Positions 1-6,158 of a stretch of 6,158 bases of DNA are shown one piece after another. A program made the translations under genes and the position numbers. The notes under the pieces were generated by a model. It had not been told where the DNA came from. It did no database searches and saw only the letters and a program-made list of their open reading frames with translations. The DNA is from Candidatus Rifleibacteriota bacterium (GTDB lineage Bacteria; Riflebacteria; Ozemobacteria; Ozemobacterales; Ozemobacteraceae), in contig JAFXRA010000185.1 of the NCBI GenBank assembly GCA_017526725.1, forward strand, positions 1-6,158. The letters run 5' to 3'. The stretch's first letter is position 1. Each line of letters starts with the position of its first letter.

Positions 1-632
1 GAATCTCTGATTTTTCTAAGGATAATATTCTTTGCCGTCATAATTTGGTAACAGAAGATATCATAAATTTGACAGAGTTTTTCAGAAGTAAAAAAGTTGA
101 TTTCTCTGTTCATTTCCCGATTCCAGACAATCATTACTTTTATTGGTTTTCTGGTCCGGTAAAATCTCCTGATTTAATTTCCAGACTTCACTACTTAAAG
201 GAATTTGCAATCGAAGGAACAGACGAGCTAGTTAGAAGATTAACTGCAGCAACCCAGTTTTTAATAATTATTCCCGACGAAAGTCTTTATTTATTTGATG
301 AAGCTAAGTCACACTTCAAGCATTTAAGTTTTGTAAGGGCAACTAGCCCACTTACGCCTAATTATACCTGGATAGAAGTTTTCCCAGATAAAGTAACAAA
401 GGGAACAGGCGCAGAGTGGCTTTGCAGATATCTTGGCTTGAAAAGAGAGCATTCACTGAGTATTGGTAACGATTATAATGATATTCAAATGCTGGAATGG
501 ACGGGTTCGGCATATGTTATGGATAATTCTCCGGATGATTTGAAAAAAAGGTTCAAAATCTGTCCTTCTAATGCATCTGATGGCTTTGCTTTTGCTGTAG
601 ATGAATGGCTGAATGAATTATTTAAAAGGTGA
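1..632 (+). CDS. Cof-type HAD-superfamily phosphatase, C-terminal part (5' end outside window)
   Basis: The frame whose first full codon is at base 3 is open from the window edge to TGA at 630-632, giving 209 visible residues. A TTG at 45 could be read as a start, but the frame continues upstream of it without a stop, so I treat the gene as truncated by the window. Cof-type HAD proteins are about 270 residues, so roughly 60 are missing, including motif I (the nucleophile DxD) and motif II. Visible are the likely motif III lysine in VTKGTG (codon at 399) and motif IV, GNDYNDIQML (codons 465-494), whose two aspartates bind Mg2+. The segment between is of a size expected for a C2-type cap. The family consists of soluble cytoplasmic phosphatases acting on sugar phosphates, nucleotides or cofactors; the substrate cannot be told here. 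The next gene starts 4 nt downstream, so the two are probably translated from one mRNA. Confidence 0.85.
   Translation, partial: ISDFSKDNILCRHNLVTEDIINLTEFFRSKKVDFSVHFPIPDNHYFYWFSGPVKSPDLISRLHYLKEFAIEGTDELVRRLTAATQFLIIIPDESLYLFDEAKSHFKHLSFVRATSPLTPNYTWIEVFPDKVTKGTGAEWLCRYLGLKREHSLSIGNDYNDIQMLEWTGSAYVMDNSPDDLKKRFKICPSNASDGFAFAVDEWLNELFKR
624..631 (+). promoter_or_regulatory. Ribosome binding site deciding the NTPase start
   Basis: AAAAGGTG ends 5 nt before ATG 637. The longer alternative start at ATG 613 would place this site inside the coding sequence and overlap the HAD gene by 20 nt, so 637 is preferred. Confidence 0.7.
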
Positions 633-636
633 TATT

Positions 637-1122
637 ATGGTTAAGATTGTTACAGGGCCTATTAACACAGGCAAGACTACTTGGCTTATAAAAGATTTTA
701 ATTCAAAAATAAATGCAGATGGATTTGCCTGTAGAAAAGTAAAAATTAATGGTGAACATATTGGTTACGAGCTGGTTCATCTCTCTACCGGTGAAAGCTG
801 TCAGTTTATTAGAAAGATAGACCATATTCCAGAAGGTTGGCATGAGGCTTTCAGACTTGGAATGCATTATACTTTTAACAAGGAAGGTTTTTCCTTTGCA
901 GATAAAATATGTGATGAAGCCTTGGCAAAAGGAGTTAAGTGCTTTTATCTTGATGAAGTTGCTCATCTGGAACTGAAAGGGCAAGGGTTTGCTAATATTT
1001 TACGACGTATTCTTGCTGCTGATATAGATTTGATTCTTGTTGTCAGAGAAGCTCTTGTGGAAAAAATCTGTCAGACTTTCGGCATTAAAGATTATAAGTT
1101 AATTAAACCAGATTTTAGTTAG
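637..1122 (+). CDS. THEP1-like P-loop nucleoside-triphosphatase
   Basis: This is a 161-residue soluble protein. Walker A is GPINTGKT at residues 7-14, near the N-terminus as in the THEP1/NTPase family. A following GF...GEHIGYELVHLSTGES segment (29-54) resembles the family's second conserved block, although the usual arginine before the GF/GY pair appears replaced. Walker B is CFYLDE at 102-107, followed by VAHLELKGQGF, matching the family pattern hDEIGxMEL. Family members hydrolyse nucleoside triphosphates to diphosphates; their cellular role is poorly understood. Length is slightly below the usual 170-190. The gene follows the HAD phosphatase by 4 nt, suggesting a two-gene unit; the next gene is 125 nt away. 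DUF2478-type or other small P-loop NTPases are alternatives. The family call is fairly sure, the substrate is unknown. Confidence 0.8.
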   Translation: MVKIVTGPINTGKTTWLIKDFNSKINADGFACRKVKINGEHIGYELVHLSTGESCQFIRKIDHIPEGWHEAFRLGMHYTFNKEGFSFADKICDEALAKGVKCFYLDEVAHLELKGQGFANILRRILAADIDLILVVREALVEKICQTFGIKDYKLIKPDFS

Positions 1123-1247
1123 TTTTTATTCAAAATCCGAACTGTAAAGCTTTTAGATTATATTGAAAAGATTGCATTTTTTTGTACACAATGTTATTTT
1201 AAAATTGTTGAGTTGATGTACATATATTATTTTAGAAAGGTATGAAA
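1123..1247 (+). promoter_or_regulatory. Intergenic region with probable promoter of the phosphorylase unit
   Basis: This 125-nt AT-rich gap is the only sizeable non-coding stretch. Two overlapping sigma70-like candidates are visible: TTGAAA (1163-1168) with CACAAT (1187-1192, spacer 18), and TTGCAT (1172-1177) with TATTTT (1195-1200, spacer 17). Both are imperfect. The palindrome TGTACA occurs at 1183-1188 and again at 1217-1222, and could be part of an operator. No convincing hairpin plus T-run terminator for the upstream pair was seen. Confidence 0.3.
1234..1240 (+). promoter_or_regulatory. Ribosome binding site deciding the phosphorylase start
   Basis: AGAAAGG lies 7 nt before ATG 1248 but only 1 nt before the in-frame ATG 1242. 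Normal spacing favours 1248, which shortens the protein by two residues. Confidence 0.65.
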
Positions 1248-1976
1248 ATGACTTACGAAGCACCTCATGTAAAAACTACTCCCGATAAGATTACTCCTTA
1301 TGTTCTGGTTTGCGGCGATCCTGCAAGAGCTTTAGAAATAGCTCAGCTTTGTGAATCTTATGAAGAAATATCTTATAACCGTGAATATAGAACATTGGTC
1401 GGAACCTATAAAGGCAAAAAGATTACAATCACTTCTCACGGTGTTGGTTCTGCTGGTGCAGCAATCTGTTTTCAGGAATTGATCAATCTTGGCGCTAAGG
1501 TTATTATCAGAATGGGTACATGCGGCGGTATTCAGGATGGCTTAGGTCAGGGCGACCATATAGTTGTCAGCGGCGCTGTTCGTGAAGATGGTGTCTCTCC
1601 TTTGATGGTTCCATTAGGATACCCGGCTATTGCTGATAATGAAGTTTGTGATGCTATAGTAAAAGCCTGTGAAGAAAGCGAAGCGCCTTACAAAAGAGGA
1701 TTGGTTCTTACCAGCGACCTTTTCTACCCTTCAAAAGTTATGGAATCTTCTCTCGCTACTTATCAGAGAGCTGGTGTACTTGGTGCAGAAATGGAAGTAG
1801 CAACTCTTCTCGTTATTGCTTCCTTGAATAATATAAAAGCTGGCGCTATAGCTACTGTAGATGGCAATCCTCTAAAATGGAACGAAGGGAACTATGACCC
1901 TCACGGCACTATTGTAGCTGAAGGCAAAAAGCGAATGCTTAAGATAGGTTTAGAAGCAATTTTAAAACTAATCTGA
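1248..1976 (+). CDS. Nucleoside phosphorylase, purine (Plasmodium PNP-like) type
   Basis: This is a 242-residue cytoplasmic enzyme of the PNP/UDP phosphorylase family (NP-I fold, usually hexameric), which splits nucleosides with phosphate into base and ribose-1-phosphate. Seen from start 1248: H7, the GDP loop with G23, NREY with R45, SHGVGSAGAAICFQEL (63-78), IIRMGTCGG with R88, SDLFYP with Y160, AEMEVAT with E181-M182-E183, and VDGNPLKW with D205 and W211. These line up almost one to one with the active-site residues I recall for Plasmodium falciparum PNP (H7, G23, R45, R88, Y160, M183, E184, D206, W212). The QxR uracil-binding motif of E. coli uridine phosphorylase (FYPGQERY) is absent here (FYPSKVME), so purine nucleosides are the likelier substrates. 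Automatic annotation may still call it uridine phosphorylase. It ends 30 nt before the kinase gene with no terminator visible, so the two may share a transcript. Confidence 0.88.
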   Translation: MTYEAPHVKTTPDKITPYVLVCGDPARALEIAQLCESYEEISYNREYRTLVGTYKGKKITITSHGVGSAGAAICFQELINLGAKVIIRMGTCGGIQDGLGQGDHIVVSGAVREDGVSPLMVPLGYPAIADNEVCDAIVKACEESEAPYKRGLVLTSDLFYPSKVMESSLATYQRAGVLGAEMEVATLLVIASLNNIKAGAIATVDGNPLKWNEGNYDPHGTIVAEGKKRMLKIGLEAILKLI

Positions 1977-1993
1977 ATAAAATAAGCTTTTTT

Positions 1994-1999
1994 GGGGAG
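1994..1999 (+). promoter_or_regulatory. Ribosome binding site supporting a TTG start for the kinase
   Basis: GGGGAG is 7 nt before TTG 2007. An in-frame TAA occupies 2004-2006, immediately before that codon, so translation cannot begin further upstream, and the next in-frame ATG (2094) would remove most of the first membrane helix. Confidence 0.75.
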
Positions 2000-2006
2000 T
2001 GTCTAA

Positions 2007-5000
2007 TTGCTAGATAACTGGTTTATTTTTAGATTAGACTATGTACGTGTTTGGTATGGGGCAGCATTCTTTTTGCTATCTATTGTAGCATTTATGTTAC
2101 ATACCAGTCAGCGTTCCGATTCAAAAGCTTTTTTGTATTGGAATATGTTTGGCTGGTTTGCTGCCCTATATGGCCTTAGCACTTGGCTTTGCGACTTATA
2201 CATCTCTTTTAGAGATGCACCTTTTCTTAAATATTCTCATTATATTTTTTATATTCTCTCTTTTTACTTTTTATATAGATTTGCATTTGATAGTTCAAAG
2301 TATCAAGACGTAAAAACTTTTTTAGGGAAATTTGTCGGCGGATTTTTTTGCGTTCTTGGATTAATATCTATTTTCTATAATGTCTATTATTTTATCTTTT
2401 TTATTGGACTTGCTTTTGCTATTCCATCTGTAATTCAGAGTATTATCCTATTTAAAAATCTTTCTATAAAGCTTGAAAACAATCAAGAACTGCGTTGTAT
2501 AGCTGTTCTTATGAGTGGCTTTTATTTGCTGAACTTTTTTCTATTAGGAAAAGTTTATTTATATCAAGATTTTTATAATAGGTCTGACTGTTTGTTTAAT
2601 AATTTTTTCGTTGGCTTATTTTATTTAATGGCAATTTTTGCTGCTTTATTTATTTTCTTTATTTGGCATTATGCCAAGAGAATAATAAAAGAACAGAGTG
2701 TCATTTTTAGAGGTTATTATTTACCAGCGGCTTCAATATTATTGTTCTTTGCTTGCTTAGCTTTTGTAGAATGGAGAACAATGTTTGTAGACACTGATAT
2801 TAGAAATAATTTACTCCGAACTGCAACAAGGTTATCAAAAACCCTTAATGCTCAAAACTTAGATGATTTAACTTTTACAGATCAAGATAATGATAAGCCT
2901 GCCTATAATTCGATTAGCAGACAATTAAGCATTTTTCAGGAAAGCCAGAAGTCTGTAATAACTAGTATTTATTTCCTTGCAAAAAGAGACAATAAATACC
3001 ACTTTGGACCTCAAAGTGATTTGAAATCAAATAAGAATTATGTTAATTCAGGTACTTCTTATGACTACAATAATTCTATACTCGATTCTGTTTATAAAAC
3101 AGGTAACCCTGTAGTTTACGGACCTTATACAGATAATTTTGGAAATTGTATCAGTGCATACTTCCCTGTTTATAAAAAATCTAATCCAGCTGAAATTGCT
3201 TATATTGTAGGAGCTGACACTGATTCGGATAAGTGGAAAATTACTCTTGAAAAAACTAGAGCATATATATATATAGGTCTTATGCTACTTCTAGCTTTTC
3301 CATATTTAAGTTTTACAGTTTTGATTTATAATAAAAAAAATAAAGATGATGATAAATGGACATACATGCCTCATTTTACTTTTGCCTATGGGCTGATTTG
3401 CAGTGTCCTTTTAGCTTTATTTGTTAATACAATTAATATAGAAAAAAATAAGGCGGAATTTCTAGGACTGTCTGATTCTAACGCATTGTATGTTGGTGAG
3501 TATTTTAAGAAAATGCGTTCAGATATTGAATGGGTAGAAAATTATTTAAATCTTAAAAATGGTTTTGCAAACTATGAAGAATTCTGCTTGTTTGCGAAAA
3601 TATTTGCTAATGATATTGAAAGACGTTTTTGTAAATGGCTTGCAGTTGTAAAGGGTGACGAACTTGCAGCTTTTGAAAATAAGGTCAGACAGGAAAAAGG
3701 TTTTGAAGATTTTAAGGTTACAGAATATAGGGGCTTTAACAGCAAACCTATTGTAAGACCTGCAGATAAATATGTTCCTATTTTGTATTCTTACCCTGAA
3801 GACGAACATAAAAAAACTGTGGGCTGCGATTATTTAAGTGAAAAATATCGTTCTATGGTTTTAAAAAATATTTTTAAAACTGGTTTACCCTCTGCCTTTT
3901 TCCCAACAGATTTTTCTTTGCGTTATTTGCAGAGTTGCTTTTTTGTGCTGATTCCAATAAAAAATAAAGCAAATAATAATATAGAAAATTTCTTTGTTCA
4001 CGTATTGCCTCTTCAAGACCTTATAGATAAGATAATGGCTTCACAGAGTCATTTTAAAGATGAAATCAATTTTGAATTGGTTGATTTAGAACAGGAAAAG
4101 GGGTCTTCTATACTTGCGGCTTATCCTAAGAACTCTAATTATCAGAAGAAGATAACAGGTAATAACTATGTGGTTAGTTATCCTTTGTTCCTGTTTGACA
4201 GAACAGTTCTTATTAATTGTAGACCTAGCCAGAGTTTTTATGAAAAACACTTTAATAATTATTACTTTTATATGGTATTGTGGTCTGGATTATTATTTAC
4301 TGGTTTTATAGTAATTTTTGTTCTGCTTTTGCAACGCAGACAATCAGATTTGGAAAAGCTTGTAGATGAGCGAACTCAGGAAGTTTTTAAACAAGAAAAT
4401 TTAATTAAAACTATTTCAGATAATTTACCTATAGTTTCATATCGTTGTATTGCGGATGACAGCAGAAAATTCACTTTTTTAAGTTCGGAAATAATCAACA
4501 TAATAGGTGTTGCTCCATCTGATTTTTTAGTAGGAAACAAGTCTTATTACGATTTTATTTATCCAAATGATGTGGAATTTGTTAAGAAGAGCATTGCTGA
4601 AGCTTCGAATAATCGTCAGCATTTTGATATTGAATACCGTGTTGTCGGACGTAATAAAGAAATATTATGGGTTAACGAACGCGGTCATATGGCTTTTGAT
4701 CAGGATGGAAAACCTCTCTGGATAGATGGGACCATTGCTGATGTTACTGCTAGACGAGAAGCTACGGCAAAGCTTAATGAAAGCTTATACGAACTGGAAA
4801 AAGCTAATGCTGAACTTAAGCTCCAGACAGAAATAGCTAATCAATTTGCTGAAGAAGCTAGAATTGCTGATGAAACAAAAAGTCTGTTCCTGGCCAATAT
4901 GAGTCATGAAATCAGAACACCGATGAATGCTATTATTGGAATGAGCGGTTTGTTAAAAGAGACGGAGCAAACAGAGATTCAGAAGAAATATACAGATATA

Positions 5001-5960
5001 ATCTGTTCAAGTTCAGAAAACCTGCTTGCTCTTATCAACGACATCCTGGATTATTCAAAGATGGAAGCCGGGAAAATGCATTTTGAAAATATACGATTTA
5101 ATCTTTCTGATTGCGTTGAAGATGTCGTTAAGATGCTGGCAATAAGGGCGGCTCAGAAGAATCTTAAATTAAGAAGCCATATAGATGACGATGTTCCTTT
5201 GTTATTAAAAGGTGACCCATACCGCTTGCGTCAGGTTATCATTAATCTAGTCAGCAATGCAATTAAATTCACTGATATGGGCAGTGTTGATATTTTTGTC
5301 AGCTTAGGGGAAATTTACGGAGAGGATGCTCTTTTGAAGTTTGTTGTTGCTGATACTGGTATCGGCATTGAGAAAAAGGATATAAGCAGACTATTTAATA
5401 TTTTTGTTCAGGCAGATGGGTCTACCGCAAGAAAATACGGTGGAACTGGTCTTGGTCTTGCTATTAGCAAACAGATTGTAGAACACTTTAATGGTAAGAT
5501 CGGTGTTGAAAGTGAATTCGGTAAGGGGTCTGAATTCTGGTTTACTTCGAGATTTACAATAGTTGGAGAAGAAGCTGCTGAACCTGTTGAATCTGGCTCT
5601 GATTCAATTATTGCACCATGTTTAGAGCACATTGATGATTCTGTAATTGATCGACGAACTTTGACAAAGAGACTTTTAAACGATGAATCAATTATTAAGA
5701 ATATTTTAAATAACTTTAATAATGTTGCTCCTGGAATTATTGAAACTCTGCGTTTTGCTATTGAAGCTGAAAACTATGAATTGGCAAAACAGCAGGCTCA
5801 TAGTCTGAAAGGCTCTGCTGCCACAATTTCCGCTTTTGAGTTAGAAAAGCTGGCAGTAGAACTTGAAAGCTATTATATTAATTCAGAATATGATAAAGCT
5901 CCGGAATGCTTCCAGAGACTTGAAAAGGCTTATAATAATCTACAAAAAGAAATATTCTAG
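2007..5960 (+). CDS. Multi-sensor membrane histidine kinase: 7TM-Cache-CHASE-PAS-HisKA-HATPase-Hpt
   Basis: This is a 1317-residue inner-membrane sensor kinase starting with TTG. Domains in order: about seven hydrophobic helices (14-222); helix 8 (238-254); an extracytoplasmic Cache/PDC-like domain (about 255-418) with GPYTDNFGN...SAYFPVY (372-389) and VGADTDSDKW (401-410); helices 9 (420-441) and 10 (457-476); a CHASE domain (about 480-745) with KWLAVVKGDELAAFE (543-557), VPILYSYP (590-597) and GCDY (606-609); helix 11 (753-775); a short coiled coil; PAS_3-like domain (805-920); a second coiled coil; HisKA with MSHEIRTP, phospho-acceptor H967; HATPase with N box N1080-N1084, DTGIGI (D1116) and GGTGLGL (1145-1151); a linker of about 34 residues; Hpt (1214-1317) with AHSLKGSA, H1265. 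Eleven helices give an N-out topology that puts both sensor domains outside and the kinase inside. All catalytic motifs look intact. No receiver domain lies in the protein and no response regulator in the window, so its partner is unknown. The domain calls rest on motif reading; the ligands are unknown. Confidence 0.93.
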   Translation: MLDNWFIFRLDYVRVWYGAAFFLLSIVAFMLHTSQRSDSKAFLYWNMFGWFAALYGLSTWLCDLYISFRDAPFLKYSHYIFYILSFYFLYRFAFDSSKYQDVKTFLGKFVGGFFCVLGLISIFYNVYYFIFFIGLAFAIPSVIQSIILFKNLSIKLENNQELRCIAVLMSGFYLLNFFLLGKVYLYQDFYNRSDCLFNNFFVGLFYLMAIFAALFIFFIWHYAKRIIKEQSVIFRGYYLPAASILLFFACLAFVEWRTMFVDTDIRNNLLRTATRLSKTLNAQNLDDLTFTDQDNDKPAYNSISRQLSIFQESQKSVITSIYFLAKRDNKYHFGPQSDLKSNKNYVNSGTSYDYNNSILDSVYKTGNPVVYGPYTDNFGNCISAYFPVYKKSNPAEIAYIVGADTDSDKWKITLEKTRAYIYIGLMLLLAFPYLSFTVLIYNKKNKDDDKWTYMPHFTFAYGLICSVLLALFVNTINIEKNKAEFLGLSDSNALYVGEYFKKMRSDIEWVENYLNLKNGFANYEEFCLFAKIFANDIERRFCKWLAVVKGDELAAFENKVRQEKGFEDFKVTEYRGFNSKPIVRPADKYVPILYSYPEDEHKKTVGCDYLSEKYRSMVLKNIFKTGLPSAFFPTDFSLRYLQSCFFVLIPIKNKANNNIENFFVHVLPLQDLIDKIMASQSHFKDEINFELVDLEQEKGSSILAAYPKNSNYQKKITGNNYVVSYPLFLFDRTVLINCRPSQSFYEKHFNNYYFYMVLWSGLLFTGFIVIFVLLLQRRQSDLEKLVDERTQEVFKQENLIKTISDNLPIVSYRCIADDSRKFTFLSSEIINIIGVAPSDFLVGNKSYYDFIYPNDVEFVKKSIAEASNNRQHFDIEYRVVGRNKEILWVNERGHMAFDQDGKPLWIDGTIADVTARREATAKLNESLYELEKANAELKLQTEIANQFAEEARIADETKSLFLANMSHEIRTPMNAIIGMSGLLKETEQTEIQKKYTDIICSSSENLLALINDILDYSKMEAGKMHFENIRFNLSDCVEDVVKMLAIRAAQKNLKLRSHIDDDVPLLLKGDPYRLRQVIINLVSNAIKFTDMGSVDIFVSLGEIYGEDALLKFVVADTGIGIEKKDISRLFNIFVQADGSTARKYGGTGLGLAISKQIVEHFNGKIGVESEFGKGSEFWFTSRFTIVGEEAAEPVESGSDSIIAPCLEHIDDSVIDRRTLTKRLLNDESIIKNILNNFNNVAPGIIETLRFAIEAENYELAKQQAHSLKGSAATISAFELEKLAVELESYYINSEYDKAPECFQRLEKAYNNLQKEIF

Positions 5961-5963
5961 CCT

Positions 5964-5970
5964 AAAAGGG
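5964..5970 (+). promoter_or_regulatory. Ribosome binding site of the ABC-F gene
   Basis: AAAAGGG lies 7 nt before ATG 5978, in the 17-nt gap after the kinase stop. There is no room for a separate terminator and promoter in the gap, so translation is probably from the kinase mRNA, unless a promoter lies inside the kinase gene. Confidence 0.7.
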
Positions 5971-5977
5971 AAAAAGA

Positions 5978-6158
5978 ATGGCACTTGTATCAATGCAAAA
6001 TGTGAGCCTTTCGTTCACAGGCACAAAAATATTAGAAGATTTAAATGTTCAGATAGAAAAAGGGCAGCGTATTTGTCTGCTGGGGCGTAACGGGGTCGGA
6101 AAAACGACTTTAATGAGAACCTTAGCTGGGGAATTAAAACCTGATTCTGGTAGTGTAC
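5978..6158 (+). CDS. uup: ABC-F family ATPase, Uup-like, N-terminal part (3' end outside window)
   Basis: Sixty codons are visible before the window ends. The protein begins MALVSMQNVSLSF, has an IEKGQRICLLGRNGVGKTTLM block with Walker A GRNGVGKTT (residues 36-44), and continues LAGELKPDSGSV. No membrane segment precedes it, and the nucleotide-binding domain begins at residue 1. As I recall it, E. coli Uup starts similarly (SLISM...LSF, then RVCLVGRNGAGKSTLM). ABC-F proteins carry two ATPase domains and no membrane part, and act on the ribosome; Uup is also linked to the precise excision of transposons. The Walker A has GKTT instead of the common GKST, which is a normal variant. A standalone ABC transporter ATPase is possible, since the signature motif, linker and second domain are outside the window. 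It follows the kinase by 17 nt. Confidence 0.78.
   Translation, partial: MALVSMQNVSLSFTGTKILEDLNVQIEKGQRICLLGRNGVGKTTLMRTLAGELKPDSGSV

Noticed and set aside
703..984. A 93-codon open frame on the - strand inside the NTPase gene.
   Set aside because: It lies wholly within a gene with intact Walker motifs and shows no family features.
1141..1184. AAAGCTTT followed by a T-run after the NTPase gene, considered as a terminator.
   Set aside because: The palindrome has no loop, and the T-run lies over 20 nt away with no stem adjoining it.
1977..2006. AAAATAAGCTTTTTT between phosphorylase and kinase, considered as a terminator.
   Set aside because: The inverted repeat is AT-only around AAGCTT with no loop or GC stem, so a stable hairpin is unlikely.
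3263..3275. A 13-base AT dinucleotide run in the kinase gene, considered as a phase-variation repeat.
   Set aside because: It is short and encodes an alternating Tyr-Ile stretch of a membrane helix, as expected in an AT-rich gene; no frameshift is present.
3333..3340. A run of eight A in the kinase gene, considered as a slippage site.
   Set aside because: It encodes Asn-Lys-Lys in a cytoplasmic loop, the frame continues intact, and such runs are common at this base composition.
3546..3809. An 87-codon open frame on the - strand inside the kinase gene.
   Set aside because: It overlaps the CHASE-coding part and its product is low in information; a shadow frame.
5408..5632. A 74-codon open frame on the - strand over the HATPase and linker region.
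   Set aside because: The + strand encodes conserved kinase motifs here; no support for an antisense gene.
5863..6090. A 75-codon open frame spanning the kinase 3' end and the start of the ABC-F gene.
   Set aside because: It overlaps two well-supported genes in another frame, and its product shows no recognisable motif.

Overview
The window is an AT-rich bacterial segment (GC by eye roughly one third) in which every gene lies on the + strand, with very short intergenic gaps and clear Shine-Dalgarno sites. It holds three complete genes and two genes cut by the window edges. I see no RNA gene, insertion sequence, CRISPR array, integrase or other sign of mobility. The multi-domain membrane kinase and the Shine-Dalgarno use point to an anaerobe- or gut-type bacterium; a diderm such as a spirochaete is one possibility. 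That is a weak guess, because nothing here is a taxonomic marker.

Layout: (1) bases 1-632 are the C-terminal part of a Cof-type HAD phosphatase whose N-terminus lies outside the window. (2) Bases 637-1122 are a small P-loop nucleoside-triphosphatase resembling the THEP1/NTPase family, starting 4 nt after the HAD stop and almost certainly co-transcribed with it. (3) Bases 1123-1247 are the only sizeable gap (125 nt); it probably carries the promoter of the next unit and contains two TGTACA palindromes. (4) Bases 1248-1976 are a nucleoside phosphorylase that, as I recall the sequences, most resembles the Plasmodium-type purine nucleoside phosphorylase rather than typical bacterial uridine phosphorylase. 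(5) Bases 2007-5960 are a very large (1317 aa) membrane histidine kinase that starts with TTG. Its order is seven N-terminal membrane helices, a Cache-like extracytoplasmic domain, two helices, a CHASE extracytoplasmic domain, one helix, PAS, HisKA, HATPase and a C-terminal Hpt domain, with no receiver domain. (6) Bases 5978-6158 are the first 60 codons of an ABC-F ATPase of the Uup type.

The first two genes and the phosphorylase would all act on phosphorylated compounds or nucleotides, so a nucleotide salvage or clean-up theme is possible but not proven. The phosphorylase, kinase and ABC-F genes are separated by only 30 and 17 nt with no visible terminator, so they may form one transcript. 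The most interesting reading is that a purine-type nucleoside phosphorylase sits directly upstream of a kinase with a CHASE domain, a fold known in some proteins to bind adenine-derived cytokinins. This is a hypothesis from context only. Nothing here shows a clearly new kind of system; the kinase architecture and its pairing with the phosphorylase are the best leads.
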